A stretch of DNA of 64,000 nucleotides from Streptomyces albidoflavus (GCF_000719955.1 NZ_JOII01000005.1:1-64000), one strand, 5' to 3'; positions 27,420 through 36,432 are shown, numbered from the stretch's first letter. Translations and numbers: made by a program. Notes: a model not told the origin generated them from the sequence alone.

Positions 27420-28289
27420 ATGTGCGGACGGTACGCGGCCACCCGGAGCCCCGAGGACCTCAGCGAGATCTTCGGCGTCGAGAAGACCGAGCTGAGCGAG
27501 GCGGCGGAAGGCCAGGAGGACGGCCACGAGGCGGGGGCGTCCCCCGTGCCCACCGAGACCCTCGTCCCCGACTGGAACGTGGCGCCCACCAAGGAGGTTC
27601 CCGCCATCCTCGACCGGCCGGTCAAGGGGAGCGACGACCCGCGCCCCGTACGGCAGTTGCGGATGCTGACCTGGGGGCTCGTCCCCTCCTGGGCCACCTC
27701 GCCCGACGGCGGCGCCCGCATGATCAACGCCCGGGCCGAGACCGTCCACGAGAAGCCCGCCTACCGCCGGGCCTTCGCCTCGCGGCGCTGCATCCTCCCC
27801 GCCGACGGCTATTACGAGTGGGTGACCGCCCCGGAGGAGCGGAAGGAGGAGGAGGGGAAGCGGAAGCGGGCCCGTAAGCAGCCCTACTTCGTGACGCCTG
27901 CCGACGGGTCGGTTTTCGCGATGGCCGGGCTGTACGAGTTCTGGCGTGATCCCTCGTTGCCGGGGGACCATCCGCGGGCCTGGTGGGTGACGTGTTCCGT
28001 CATCACGACCGAGGCGGAGGCGGCGCCGCTCGGGGTGGGGCCCGAGGAGGGGCCCCGGGCGCTGGCCGACATTCATCCCCGGATGCCGTTGATGCTGACG
28101 CCGGACAAGTGGGATGCGTGGCTTGATCCGTCGAAGACGGATGTGGGGGAGGTGCGGGAGTTGTTGGGGGCGCCGCCTGAGGGGTTGATGCGGGCCTATC
28201 CCGTGGCCACGGCGGTGAGCAATGTGCGGAACAACGGGCCCGGGCTCGTGTCCGAGCTGGACGGGCCCGAGGTGGGGACGCTGTTCTAG
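27420..28289 (+). CDS. HMCES/YedK-type abasic-site DNA-protein crosslink protein (SRAP)
   Basis: A 289-residue SRAP-domain protein that shields abasic sites in single-stranded DNA by a thiazolidine crosslink. The catalytic Cys2 becomes the N-terminus after Met removal (MCGRYA). The active-site region NARAET, Glu in ADGYYEW and the His in DIHPRMPLML are present. A charged insertion (about residues 140-155, EERKEEEGKRKRARKQ) lies where a loop is expected. ATG 27420 is fixed by the Cys2 requirement. It is not next to other SOS genes. Confidence 0.92.
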   Translation: MCGRYAATRSPEDLSEIFGVEKTELSEAAEGQEDGHEAGASPVPTETLVPDWNVAPTKEVPAILDRPVKGSDDPRPVRQLRMLTWGLVPSWATSPDGGARMINARAETVHEKPAYRRAFASRRCILPADGYYEWVTAPEERKEEEGKRKRARKQPYFVTPADGSVFAMAGLYEFWRDPSLPGDHPRAWWVTCSVITTEAEAAPLGVGPEEGPRALADIHPRMPLMLTPDKWDAWLDPSKTDVGEVRELLGAPPEGLMRAYPVATAVSNVRNNGPGLVSELDGPEVGTLF

Positions 28290-28545
28290 CGTGCGGGGGC
28301 CTCAAGCGCCGGCCGGGCTGATCAGGGGTGTGCTGTGCGTGGCGACCGTGCCGGTCACAGATGGCCTCAAACGCCGGCCGGGCTTGAAAGGTGGCCTCAA
28401 ACGCCGGCCGGGCTAGGTTTTGCCGGCCGGGCTGGGTTCTGCGGCCGGGCTGGGTTCTGCCGGTCGGGCTTGGGGGGTGTGCTGGCTGGGGTGTCGCCGG
28501 TGGTGCCGGAGGGGCGGGGTGTGGTCGGCGGGGCAGGATGGCGGG
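28290..28545. repeat. Second intergenic cluster of dispersed repeats
   Basis: Copies of the GGCCTCAAACGCCGGCCGGG unit lie at 28298-28320 (AGC variant), 28363-28385 and 28393-28415, with degenerate pieces up to about 28470. The spacing of the last two copies and the flanking CCGGTCAC.GAT match the cluster at 19681, so the cluster as a whole was probably copied. Confidence 0.75.
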
Positions 28546-29232
28546 ATGAACGTAGCGAGGTCTGAGGGTGTGGCTGTTCCCGCTGTGCCGGCGGCGGGGG
28601 AGCGGGTGACGGTTGCCACGGATGTGGGGGAGGCGCGGGTCACCTGGGTGCGGGCGGAGGTGCCGCGCGTCGTGCTGGCGCTCGGGCACGGGGCCGGGGG
28701 TGGGATCGAGGCGCGGGATCTGGTGGCGTTGGCGGGGGTGTTGCCGGGGGCCGGGGTGAGTGTGGCCTTGGTGGAGCAGCCCTGGCGGGTGGCGGGGAAG
28801 AAGGTGGCGCCGGCGCCGAAGACGCTGGACAAGGGGTGGGAGGCGGTCTGGGGCGAGGTGGCCGGGGAGGGGCTGCCGGTGGTGGCGGGCGGGCGCAGCG
28901 CGGGGGCGCGGGTGGCCTGCCGGACCGGGGCGGAGCTGGGGGCCGCCGGGGTGCTCGCGCTGAGCTTTCCGCTGCATCCGCCGGGGAAGCCGGAGCGGAG
29001 CCGGGCCGGGGAACTGCTGGGGACGGGGGTGCCGACGCTGGTGGTGCAGGGCGGGCGGGACCCGTTCGGGCGTCCGGAGGAGTTCCCCGGGGGGAGCTAC
29101 GAGCTGGCCGAGGTGGCGTACGGCGATCACGGGTTCGCCGTGCCGAAGAAGGCGCCCGTCGGCCAGGAGGAGGCGCTCGAGGTGATCACGGACGCGGTGG
29201 GGGCGTGGATCGAACGGCTGCCGGTGGGCTGA
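28546..29232 (+). CDS. Alpha/beta hydrolase (KANL3/Tex30-like)
   Basis: A 228-residue alpha/beta hydrolase. The oxyanion segment ALGHGAGGG, the nucleophile elbow GGRSAGARVA (Ser), the Asp in QGGRDPFG and the His in YGDHGFAVPKK form a full catalytic set. It resembles the KANL3/Tex30 or dienelactone-hydrolase-like group; the substrate is unknown. ATG 28546 follows GCAGGATGGCGGG. The sequence is G-rich at third positions, unlike the C-rich neighbours. It lies just upstream of sigR, as in S. coelicolor from memory. Confidence 0.8.
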   Translation: MNVARSEGVAVPAVPAAGERVTVATDVGEARVTWVRAEVPRVVLALGHGAGGGIEARDLVALAGVLPGAGVSVALVEQPWRVAGKKVAPAPKTLDKGWEAVWGEVAGEGLPVVAGGRSAGARVACRTGAELGAAGVLALSFPLHPPGKPERSRAGELLGTGVPTLVVQGGRDPFGRPEEFPGGSYELAEVAYGDHGFAVPKKAPVGQEEALEVITDAVGAWIERLPVG

Positions 29233-29362
29233 GGCGGGGCATGGGGTGGCCGGAAGCCCCCGGCGTCGCGGTGGGTCGGGCGGGCCTCGCGTCGGTCGGG
29301 GCGGGCTCGCGTCGGACGGCAGCGGGCCTCGTGGTGGAGGCGGTGGGCCTCGTGGGGGGCCG

Positions 29363-29388
29363 GGAATGCCGAGCGGGCGGCGGCTGTT
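29363..29388 (+). promoter_or_regulatory. Sigma-R-dependent promoter (sigRp2-like)
   Basis: GGAAT (29363-29367) and GTT (29386-29388) are exactly 18 nt apart, the consensus for the thiol-stress sigma factor itself. The predicted mRNA start near 29395 lies before the ATG at 29441, so induced transcripts include the longer reading frame. Confidence 0.82.
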
Positions 29389-29440
29389 GTGCGGGGCGAA
29401 GGTGCTTCGCCAGCGTTGATCACGAGAGGAAGTCCGCCGC

Positions 29441-29611
29441 ATGGGTTCGACCATCTGCCCGAGCCGCGAGCGCGCCACCGACCTGGAGTGGTCGGTGCTG
29501 CAGGCGCCCGTGCGCACTGGCTCCGGCCGGGATCGCCGGGAAGTCCAGGAGCGTGGTCTATCCTCCGATTCGGGCGGCCCGGCCGGCGGGCCCGCCACAA
29601 CGCTGAAGGAG
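29441..29611 (+). other. N-terminal extension of the long sigma-R isoform (sigma-R')
   Basis: ATG 29441 (RBS GAGAGGAAG) opens a frame of 57 codons that runs without a stop into sigR. In S. coelicolor an isoform with an extension of about 55 residues is made from the inducible promoter and is unstable, limiting the response. The same layout here, with the sigma-R promoter upstream, supports the isoform. A TATCCT hexamer near 29558 inside this segment could be the -10 of the constitutive promoter. Confidence 0.7.
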
Positions 29612-30286
29612 GTGGGTCCGGTCACGGGGACCGACGCGGGAAGCCAGGATGTGCCCGAGAAGCCCGAGGAGACCTCGGCGGAGCGGACCGCGCGGTTCGA
29701 GCGGGACGCGCTCGCCTTCCTCGACCAGATGTACTCGGCGGCCCTGCGGATGACCCGCAACCCGGCCGACGCCGAGGACCTGGTCCAGGAGACCTACGCC
29801 AAGGCGTACGCGTCGTTCCACCAGTTCCGTGAGGGCACCAACCTCAAGGCATGGCTCTACCGGATTCTCACCAACACCTTCATCAACTCGTACCGCAAGA
29901 AGCAGCGTGAGCCCCAGCGCAGCGCCGCCGAGGAGATCGAGGACTGGCAGCTGGCGCGTGCCGAGTCGCACATGTCGACCGGTCTGCGCTCCGCCGAGTC
30001 CCAGGCGCTGGACCACCTTCCCGACTCCGACGTGAAGTCCGCCCTCCAGGCGATCCCCGAGGAGTTCCGCATCGCCGTCTATCTGGCCGATGTCGAGGGG
30101 TTTGCCTACAAGGAGATCGCGGACATCATGGGTACACCCATCGGGACGGTGATGTCCCGCCTGCACCGCGGCCGCCGCCAGCTGCGCGGCATGCTGGAGG
30201 ACTACGCCCGCGAGCGCGGGCTGGTCCCCGCCGGTTCCGGGGCGAGCGCGGCGGAACCGAACGAGCGGAAAGGCGCGGGGTCATGA
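29612..30286 (+). CDS. sigR: RNA polymerase sigma factor SigR (thiol-oxidative stress)
   Basis: A group IV (ECF) sigma factor of about 224 residues in its short form. Region 2 ([31 protein letters not shown] and [24 protein letters not shown]) and region 4 ([45 protein letters not shown]) are almost identical to S. coelicolor SigR. It drives thioredoxin, mycothiol and proteolysis genes after disulfide stress. The short start is not certain: AAGGAGG overlaps the GTG at 29612, so initiation may use a codon just downstream. Its stop overlaps rsrA (ATGA). Confidence 0.95.
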   Translation: MGPVTGTDAGSQDVPEKPEETSAERTARFERDALAFLDQMYSAALRMTRNPADAEDLVQETYAKAYASFHQFREGTNLKAWLYRILTNTFINSYRKKQREPQRSAAEEIEDWQLARAESHMSTGLRSAESQALDHLPDSDVKSALQAIPEEFRIAVYLADVEGFAYKEIADIMGTPIGTVMSRLHRGRRQLRGMLEDYARERGLVPAGSGASAAEPNERKGAGS

Positions 30287-30591
30287 GCTGCGGAGAGCCG
30301 CACGAGACGGATTGCAGTGAAGTCCTGGACCATCTCTACGAGTTCCTCGACCACGAGATGCCCGACAGCGACTCCAACAAGATCCGCACGCACTTCGACG
30401 AGTGCTCTCCCTGCCTGGAGAAGTACGGCCTGGAGCAGGCCGTCAAGAAGCTGGTCAAGCGGTGCTGCGGTCAGGACGACGTCCCCGCGGACCTGCGGGA
30501 CAAGGTGATCAGCCGCCTGGACATGATCCGGGCGGGCCAGGCGGTCCCGCAGCACGACATCGTCCCGACGGAAGTGGCGGACACGCCCTGA
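30283..30591 (+). CDS. rsrA: Zinc redox-sensing anti-sigma factor RsrA
   Basis: A 102-residue ZAS anti-sigma factor that holds SigR and releases it when its cysteines oxidise. The zinc ligands Cys11, His37, Cys41 and Cys44 (HFDECSPC) are conserved, as are Cys3 and the CC pair at 61-62. Position 31 is Ser, where S. coelicolor RsrA has Cys, as I recall. Four-base overlap with sigR (ATGA) couples translation. Confidence 0.95.
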   Translation: MSCGEPHETDCSEVLDHLYEFLDHEMPDSDSNKIRTHFDECSPCLEKYGLEQAVKKLVKRCCGQDDVPADLRDKVISRLDMIRAGQAVPQHDIVPTEVADTP

Positions 30592-30825
30592 CCTCCGGGA
30601 CGGCCCGGGAGCGGGCGAATACAGGCCGGACGCTCCCTGGGCAAGTCACTCGATAGAGCGACCCGGTCCGAGAAGGTCTGCACCTCACGCCAGTGGGTAA
30701 CCCATGGGTAATGAGCGACGCCCCAACCGTCCGTGGTTGGATGCGAAGAGGTACCCCGTCCCCAGGCTCAGCGCCGTCGCACGGGCGGGGGACCCGAAGG
30801 GACCGGACACCGGCAGGCGGGAATC

Positions 30826-31818
30826 GTGAGGATCTTCGGCAAGGGACGGCACCGCCCCTCCGCCTCCTGGCGGCAGGCGACCGACCGAGCGTTCACCTTG
30901 ATCGGCGACGGCCGGTACGAGGACGCGGGCGCGCTGCTCACGCGCGCCGCCGACCTGGAGCCGTGGCTCTCCGAGTCCTGGTTCAACCTCGCCCTGCTCC
31001 ACAAGTTCCGCCACGACTGGGAACAGGCCCGTACCGCGGGACTGCGCGCCGTCGCCCTGCTGGACCGGGACACCGGCGCCCCCGACTGGTGGAACGTCGG
31101 CATCGCCGCCACCGCCCTCCAGGACTGGCCGCTGGCCCGCCGCGCCTGGCAGGCGTACGGACTGAAGATCCCCGGGGACGCGGCGGCCTCCGGTGAGCCG
31201 TCCGGGATGGGGCTGGGCAGCGCCGCCGTGCGGATCTCCCCCGAGGGGGAGGCCGAGGTGGTCTGGGGCCGGCGGTTGGACCCGGCCCGCATCGAGGTGC
31301 AGTCGATCCCGCTGCCCTCCTCCGGCCGCCGCTGGGGCGAGGTGATCCTGCACGACGGGGTCCCGCACGGCGAGCGGACCACCGCTTCGGGTGACACCTA
31401 CCCGGTCTTCGACGAGATCGAGCTGTGGGCGCCCTCCCCGGTGCCGACCTGGGTGGTGCTGCTGGAGGCGCAGGCCCCGGCCGACCGGGACGCCCTGGAG
31501 CTGCTGGCCGCCGACGCCGGGTTCGCCGCCGAGGACTGGTCCTCGTCCGTACGGCTGCTCTGCCGGACCTGTTCGGAGAGCCGGATGCCCAGCGACGAGG
31601 GCGGCGGCGAGCGGCACGTCGACCCGCACGACCACAGCGAACCGGGCCAGCCCGGACCGCTGGGCCACCGGACCACCTCCGGCGAGGGCGACCTGTGGGT
31701 CCCCGAGCGCGAGTGCGGCATCGCCGCCCCGCCCGCCCTGGTGCGCGGCCTGCTCGACGGCTGGGTCGCCGACAGCCCGGACACCCGCGCCTGGCGCGAC
31801 CTCGAAGAGGTGTGCTGA
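30826..31818 (+). CDS. TPR-containing actinobacterial protein
   Basis: A 330-residue protein with two or three TPR-like helical pairs in the first 110 residues (RYEDAGALLTRAADLEPWLSESWFNLALLHKF). An uncharacterised C-terminal domain contains a CxxC (LLCRTCSES) and a later Cys (ERECGI) that could form a metal or disulfide site. There is no signal peptide. GTG 30826 is used; an upstream in-frame ATG at 30733 adds a Gly/Arg leader. It lies between rsrA and def; the role is unknown. Confidence 0.7.
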   Translation: MRIFGKGRHRPSASWRQATDRAFTLIGDGRYEDAGALLTRAADLEPWLSESWFNLALLHKFRHDWEQARTAGLRAVALLDRDTGAPDWWNVGIAATALQDWPLARRAWQAYGLKIPGDAAASGEPSGMGLGSAAVRISPEGEAEVVWGRRLDPARIEVQSIPLPSSGRRWGEVILHDGVPHGERTTASGDTYPVFDEIELWAPSPVPTWVVLLEAQAPADRDALELLAADAGFAAEDWSSSVRLLCRTCSESRMPSDEGGGERHVDPHDHSEPGQPGPLGHRTTSGEGDLWVPERECGIAAPPALVRGLLDGWVADSPDTRAWRDLEEVC

Positions 31819-31910
31819 GCCGCTCCGTCCTCGCGGCCACCCGCGCCGCCGCCTCCGCGTAGGCTGTACGGGCACGGACAACGGGTTCCCAGGAAGGCGC
31901 GGAAGCGGAC

Positions 31911-32567
31911 ATGGCGCAGCAGGACACGGAGCAGCAGGCGGTGGCGGGCGGTGTGCTGCCGGTCGACGACGAGGGGTTCGTCATCGACACCGAGGACACC
32001 GAGGAGCGTGAGGCGGCCTACCGCGCCCGGGGCACCGCGCGTCCGATCACCGTGGTGGGCAACCCGGTGCTGCACCGCGAGACGAAGGACGTCACGGTCT
32101 TCGACGCGGAGCTGGCCCAGCTGGTGGACGACATGTTCGCCAGCCAGCGGGCGGCGGAGGGCGTGGGCCTGGCCGCCAACCAGATCGGCGTGGACAAGAA
32201 GGTCTTCGTCTACGACTGCCCGGACGACGAGGGCGCGCGCCACGTCGGCGTGGTCTGCAACCCGGTCCTGGACGAGCTGCCCTCCGAGCGCCGCGTCCTC
32301 GACGACTCCAACGAGGGGTGCCTCTCGGTCCCCACCGCCTACGCGGAGCTGGCCCGCCCCGACTACGCGGTGGTCCGCGGCCAGGACGAGAAGGGCAACC
32401 CGATCGTGGTGCGCGGTACCGGCTACTTCGCCCGCTGCCTCCAGCACGAGACGGACCACCTGTACGGCTACCTCTACATCGACCGGCTCTCCAAGCGCGA
32501 GCGCAAGGACGCCCTGCGGCAGATGGCCGAGGGCACCCCGCGCTACGAGACGGTCCCCAACGACTGA
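31911..32567 (+). CDS. def: Peptide deformylase
   Basis: A 218-residue peptide deformylase that removes formyl groups from nascent proteins. All three motifs are intact: [10 protein letters not shown] (84-93), EGCLSV (135-140, metal Cys) and QHETDHL (178-184, two metal His and catalytic Glu). It has a 40-residue acidic N-terminal leader. ATG 31911. It is followed by a hairpin. Streptomyces carry several deformylases; this is the paralogue near sigR. Confidence 0.95.
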   Translation: MAQQDTEQQAVAGGVLPVDDEGFVIDTEDTEEREAAYRARGTARPITVVGNPVLHRETKDVTVFDAELAQLVDDMFASQRAAEGVGLAANQIGVDKKVFVYDCPDDEGARHVGVVCNPVLDELPSERRVLDDSNEGCLSVPTAYAELARPDYAVVRGQDEKGNPIVVRGTGYFARCLQHETDHLYGYLYIDRLSKRERKDALRQMAEGTPRYETVPND

Positions 32568-32599
32568 GGCGCCCCCGCCGGCCCGCCGCCGCGGACCCG

Positions 32600-32637
32600 C
32601 ACCGCCCCGCTCTCCCCGTACGGGAGGCGGGGCGGTG
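32600..32637 (+). terminator. Terminator after def
   Basis: The arms CACCGCCCCGC and GCGGGGCGGTG enclose CTCCCCGTACGGGAG, itself a smaller stem. It separates def from the terpene operon promoter region. Confidence 0.75.
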
Positions 32638-32831
32638 GTGTGTCGTGGGGACATGATCAATTTTCGGACACGTATGGCGATCTTCGGGTCGGCGCGGGGT
32701 GGCGAATGGAGCAAATCTGTTTCCAGACTGGCCAGTTGTGGTGCTCAATGGAAAGGGCGGGGGATACACCACCGCGCGGTGCCCCGCCCGGCAGGGGGCA
32801 CCGGCAGAAAGCGGATGAAAGGGGTTTGTTC
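32638..32831 (+). promoter_or_regulatory. Promoter region of the epi-isozizaene synthase operon
   Basis: This 194-bp AT-richer leader precedes the cyclase GTG. A perfect 10-bp palindrome, ACTGGCCAGT, lies at 32727-32736. RBS AAAGGGG is 8 nt before the start. I see no recognisable -35/-10 pair. Confidence 0.45.
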
Positions 32832-33929
32832 GTGCCTGCTTTCCCACACAGCACCGCACGGGCGCAGACGACTTCGGTGCCCGAGGCGCTGGCGTTGCCC
32901 GTGATCGAACAAGCGTTTCCGCGACATCGTCATGAGTATTGGCCAAAGCTTCAGGTGGAGTCCCGCGCCTGGCTGCTCGAAAAGCGACTGATGCCCGCCG
33001 ACAAGGTCACCCGCTATGCGGACGAACTCCGCTACACCGACCTCATCGCCGGCTACTACGTGGGCGCGCCGAGGGACGTCATCTCGGCGATTTCCGACTT
33101 CAGCACCTGGTTCTTCGTCTGGGACGACCAGCACGACCGCGACGCCGTCCACGGGCGGCGCACCGCCTGGTACCGGCTCAGCGCCGAACTGCACACCGCG
33201 CTGGACGCCCCCGGCGACCACCTCGCCCACCCGGAGCCGCTGGTCGCGGCCTTCGCCGAGACCGTCCATCGGCTGAACGGCTTCCTCGGCCCCGCCTGGA
33301 ACGAGCGGTTCGCCCGCCATTTCCACGCCATCGTCGGCGCCTACGACCAGGAATTCGAGAACCGGGTCACCAAGGTCACCCCGAAGGTCGCCGAATACAT
33401 CGAACTGCGCCGCCACACCTTCGGCCACTCCGTCTGGATCGACCTTCTCGAACCCACCGCGGGACGCGAGATTCCCGCGGACCTGAGGACGAGTGGCCCC
33501 TTTCTCGCGGCGGCCCGGCACTGCCAGGATTTCTCCGCCTGGTACAACGACCTCTGCTCACTCCCGAAAGAACTCGCGGGCGACGACCAGCACAATCTGG
33601 GAATCAGTCTCATACGCCATGAGGGACTGTCGCTCGAAGAGGCCGTGGTGGAGGTGAGGAAACGCGTGGAGAACTGCGTCACCGAATTCGAGGTGGCGGA
33701 GAAGGAATTGCGGGAACTCCTCGCCGGACATCTCGCCGCACTCCCCGGAGGAGCCGGCACCGCCGAGGCCCGGTCCGTCGCCGAAGCGGTCGGGTCGGCC
33801 GTCTTCAACATGCGGAACTGGTTCTCCTCCGTCTACTGGTTCCACCACGAGTCCGGCCGTTACCGCGTCGACAGCTGGGACGACCGGAGCACCCCGCCCT
33901 ACGTCAGCGATCTGGCAGGTGACGCGTGA
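32832..33929 (+). CDS. cyc1: Epi-isozizaene synthase (sesquiterpene cyclase)
   Basis: A 365-residue class I terpene cyclase that makes epi-isozizaene from farnesyl diphosphate. The Asp-rich metal motif DDQHD is at 98-102, preceded by the aromatic cluster WFFVW, and the NSE triad is N239, S243, E247 in NDLCSLPKE. The C-terminus MRNWFSSVYWFHHESGRY and SWDDRSTPPYV match S. coelicolor SCO5222 almost exactly. Its GTGA overlap with the CYP170 gene shows a two-gene albaflavenone operon. Confidence 0.95.
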   Translation: MPAFPHSTARAQTTSVPEALALPVIEQAFPRHRHEYWPKLQVESRAWLLEKRLMPADKVTRYADELRYTDLIAGYYVGAPRDVISAISDFSTWFFVWDDQHDRDAVHGRRTAWYRLSAELHTALDAPGDHLAHPEPLVAAFAETVHRLNGFLGPAWNERFARHFHAIVGAYDQEFENRVTKVTPKVAEYIELRRHTFGHSVWIDLLEPTAGREIPADLRTSGPFLAAARHCQDFSAWYNDLCSLPKELAGDDQHNLGISLIRHEGLSLEEAVVEVRKRVENCVTEFEVAEKELRELLAGHLAALPGGAGTAEARSVAEAVGSAVFNMRNWFSSVYWFHHESGRYRVDSWDDRSTPPYVSDLAGDA

Positions 33930-35293
33930 GCGCCGAATCCACCACCGAACGCCCCGCCGCCCCGGGCCCGCGCACCCCGCCCCTGGTGGCCGGCAGCGTG
34001 CCCGTCCTCGGCCACGCCCCGAGCCTGGTCCGCGACCCGCTGGCCTTCCTCACCGGGCTGCGCGACCACGGCGACCTGGTCCGCGTCAAACTCGGCCCGA
34101 AGACGGCGTACGCGGTCTGCGCGCCCGAGCTGGTCGGGGCGCTGCTGCGCAACTCCCAGGAGTTCCAGGTCGGCGGGCCGCTGTGGGAGAACCTCGAAGT
34201 GCTGCTCGGCAAGGGGGTGGCCACCAGCAACGGGGCCGACCACCGCCGCCAGCGCCGCATGATGCAGCCCGCCTTCCGGCCCGAGCGGATCGCCTCGTAC
34301 GCGACCGTGATGGAGGAGGAGGCGCGGGCGATGGCCGACCGCTGGCAGGACGGGCAGGTGGTCGACATCGGCGCCGAGACGTTCAGCTGCGCGGTCCGGG
34401 TGGTCGCCCGCTCGCTGCTGGAGGTCGACTCGATCGGCGCCAAGGCGGACCGGATCAGCGCCTCGCTGCACACCGTCTTCAGCGGCCTGTACCGGCGGAT
34501 GATCCTCTCCTTCGGACCGCTGCACCGGCTGCCGACCCCCGCCAACCGGCGCTTCGAGCGGGCGCTGGCCGACCTCCACCACCTCGTCGACGAGGTGATC
34601 GCCGAGCGGCACGCGCAGGGCAAGGGCGCCGACGACCTGCTCGACATTCTGCTCACCTCCGAGGACGGCGAAGGCAGGCCGCTCGGCGATCAGGAGATTC
34701 ACGACCATCTCGTCTCGCTGATCGTCGCCGGGGCCGAAAATGTCGCCTCGACACTCGCCTGGTGCTTCCAGCTCCTCACCGAACATCCGGCCGAGGAACA
34801 GCGGGTGGCCGAGGAGGCACTAACCGTGGCACCGGACCGACCGGTCAATTTCGGCGATCTGGGCTCCCTCGACCACACCCGCAATGTCATCGTCGAATCG
34901 ATGCGGATACGGCCTGCGGCGTGGATATTCACTCGCCGTGCCGTCGCGGACACGGAACTCGGTGGCTATCGCATTCCAGCCGGGGCGGACATCATCTACA
35001 GCGCGTATGCGATGCAGCACGATCCGCGCTCATTCGACCGGCCGGACGTCTTCGACCCGGACCGGTGGATTCCTGAACGGGCCGAAAAGGTACCGCAGTA
35101 CGCGATGATGCCGTTCAGCACGGGCAACCGGAAATGCCCCGGCGACCACTTCAGCATGGTCGAGGCCACGCTGATGCTCGCCACCGTACTGCCCCGCTGG
35201 CGGCTCGTCCCCGTCCCCGAGACCGACCCGGCGCCCCGGATCGGGATCACCCTCCAGCCCAAGCGCGCCGTCTTCCGGGTCGAGAGCCGCTGA
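33926..35293 (+). CDS. Cytochrome P450 CYP170 (albaflavenone synthase type)
   Basis: A 455-residue P450 that in S. coelicolor oxidises epi-isozizaene twice to albaflavenone. The heme loop FSTGNRKCPGDH has Cys404, and ExxR is ESMR at 324-327. In the I-helix, AGAEN (268-272) has Asn272 where most P450s have the proton-relay Thr. A perfect DDxxD (DDLLD, 236-240) and DTE (342-344) resemble the second, terpene-synthase site reported for CYP170A1. It starts at GTG overlapping the cyclase stop. A long hairpin follows. Confidence 0.93.
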   Translation: MSAESTTERPAAPGPRTPPLVAGSVPVLGHAPSLVRDPLAFLTGLRDHGDLVRVKLGPKTAYAVCAPELVGALLRNSQEFQVGGPLWENLEVLLGKGVATSNGADHRRQRRMMQPAFRPERIASYATVMEEEARAMADRWQDGQVVDIGAETFSCAVRVVARSLLEVDSIGAKADRISASLHTVFSGLYRRMILSFGPLHRLPTPANRRFERALADLHHLVDEVIAERHAQGKGADDLLDILLTSEDGEGRPLGDQEIHDHLVSLIVAGAENVASTLAWCFQLLTEHPAEEQRVAEEALTVAPDRPVNFGDLGSLDHTRNVIVESMRIRPAAWIFTRRAVADTELGGYRIPAGADIIYSAYAMQHDPRSFDRPDVFDPDRWIPERAEKVPQYAMMPFSTGNRKCPGDHFSMVEATLMLATVLPRWRLVPVPETDPAPRIGITLQPKRAVFRVESR

Positions 35294-35315
35294 CCCGCAC
35301 GCGCGCCCAGCACCG

Positions 35316-35361
35316 ACGCCCGCCGCCCGGCCCTCAGGACGAGGGGCCGGGCGGCGGGCGT
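35316..35361. terminator. Bidirectional terminator
   Basis: The 18-bp perfect arms start ACGCCCGCCGCCCGGCCC and enclose a 10-nt loop between the convergent CYP170 and nrdB genes. Confidence 0.85.
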
Positions 35362-35379
35362 TGGCGTTGGCGGGGCCGG

Positions 35380-36432
35380 TCAGAAGTCGTCGTCGAAGGA
35401 GACGGTGCCCTCGACCGCGACCTGGTAGGCCGAGACCCGGCGCTCGAAGAAGTTGGTCAGCTCCTGCACACCCTGCAGCTCCATGAAGGAGAACGGGTTC
35501 TGCGAGCCGTACACCGGGGCGAAGCCCAGCCGGGTGAGCCGCTGGTCGGCGACGCACTCCAGGTACTCGCGCATCGACTCGGTGTTCATGCCGGGCAGGC
35601 CGTCCCCGCACAGGTCCCGGGCGAACTGCAGCTCGGCCTCGACGGCCTCCTTGAGCATCGCGACGACCTGCTCCTGGAGCTTGTCGTCGAACAGCTCCGG
35701 CTCCTCCTTGCGGACCGTGTCGACCACGTCGAAGGCGAAGCTCATGTGCATCGTCTCGTCACGGAAGACCCAGTTGGTGCCGGTCGCCAGCCCGTGCAGC
35801 AGCCCGCGCGAGCGGAACCAGTACACGTAGGCGAAGGCCCCGTAGAAGAAGAGCCCCTCGATGCAGGCGGCGAAGCAGATCAGGTTGAGCAGGAACTTGC
35901 GGCGGTCCGCCTGGCTCTCCAACTGGTCCAGCTTGTCCACCGAGTCCATCCAGCGGAAGCAGAACTCCGCCTTCTCGCGGATCGAGGGGATGTTCTCCAC
36001 CGCCGCGAAGGCGTCCGCGCGGTCGGCCGGGTCGGGCAGGTAGGTGTCGAGCAGCGTCAGATAGAACTGGACGTGCACGGCCTCCTCGAAGAGCTGCCGG
36101 CTCAGGTAGAGCCGCGCCTCGGGGGAGTTGATGTGCTTGTACAGGGTCAGCACGAGGTTGTTGGCGACGATCGAGTCACCCGTGGCGAAGAAGGCGACCA
36201 GCCGCCCGATCAGGTGCTGCTCACCCGGGGAGAGCTTCGCCAGGTCGGCGACGTCGGAGTGGAGGTCGACCTCCTCGACGGTCCAGGTGTTCTTGATCGC
36301 GTCCCGGTAGCGCTCGTAGAAGTCCGGGTACCGCATCGGGCGCAGGGTCAGCTCGAAGCCGGGGTCGAGCAGGTTCTTCGCCGCGCCGACGGTGTGCGCG
36401 TTCGCTGCCGGGGTGGTGTCGGGGGTGGTCAT
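35380..36432 (-). CDS. nrdB: Class Ia ribonucleotide reductase small subunit NrdB
   Basis: A 350-residue diiron-tyrosyl radical subunit. Metal ligands include Asp86 (ATGDS), Glu117 and His120 (EEAVH), then Glu in CIEGLFFY and Glu/His in RDETMH. The radical Tyr124 lies four residues after His120, as in E. coli. The C-terminal tail (TVSFDDDF) binds NrdA. The ATG overlaps the nrdA stop (TAATG). No third gene follows; in S. coelicolor an nrdS regulator gene does, as I recall. Confidence 0.95.
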   Translation of the reverse strand: MTTPDTTPAANAHTVGAAKNLLDPGFELTLRPMRYPDFYERYRDAIKNTWTVEEVDLHSDVADLAKLSPGEQHLIGRLVAFFATGDSIVANNLVLTLYKHINSPEARLYLSRQLFEEAVHVQFYLTLLDTYLPDPADRADAFAAVENIPSIREKAEFCFRWMDSVDKLDQLESQADRRKFLLNLICFAACIEGLFFYGAFAYVYWFRSRGLLHGLATGTNWVFRDETMHMSFAFDVVDTVRKEEPELFDDKLQEQVVAMLKEAVEAELQFARDLCGDGLPGMNTESMREYLECVADQRLTRLGFAPVYGSQNPFSFMELQGVQELTNFFERRVSAYQVAVEGTVSFDDDF

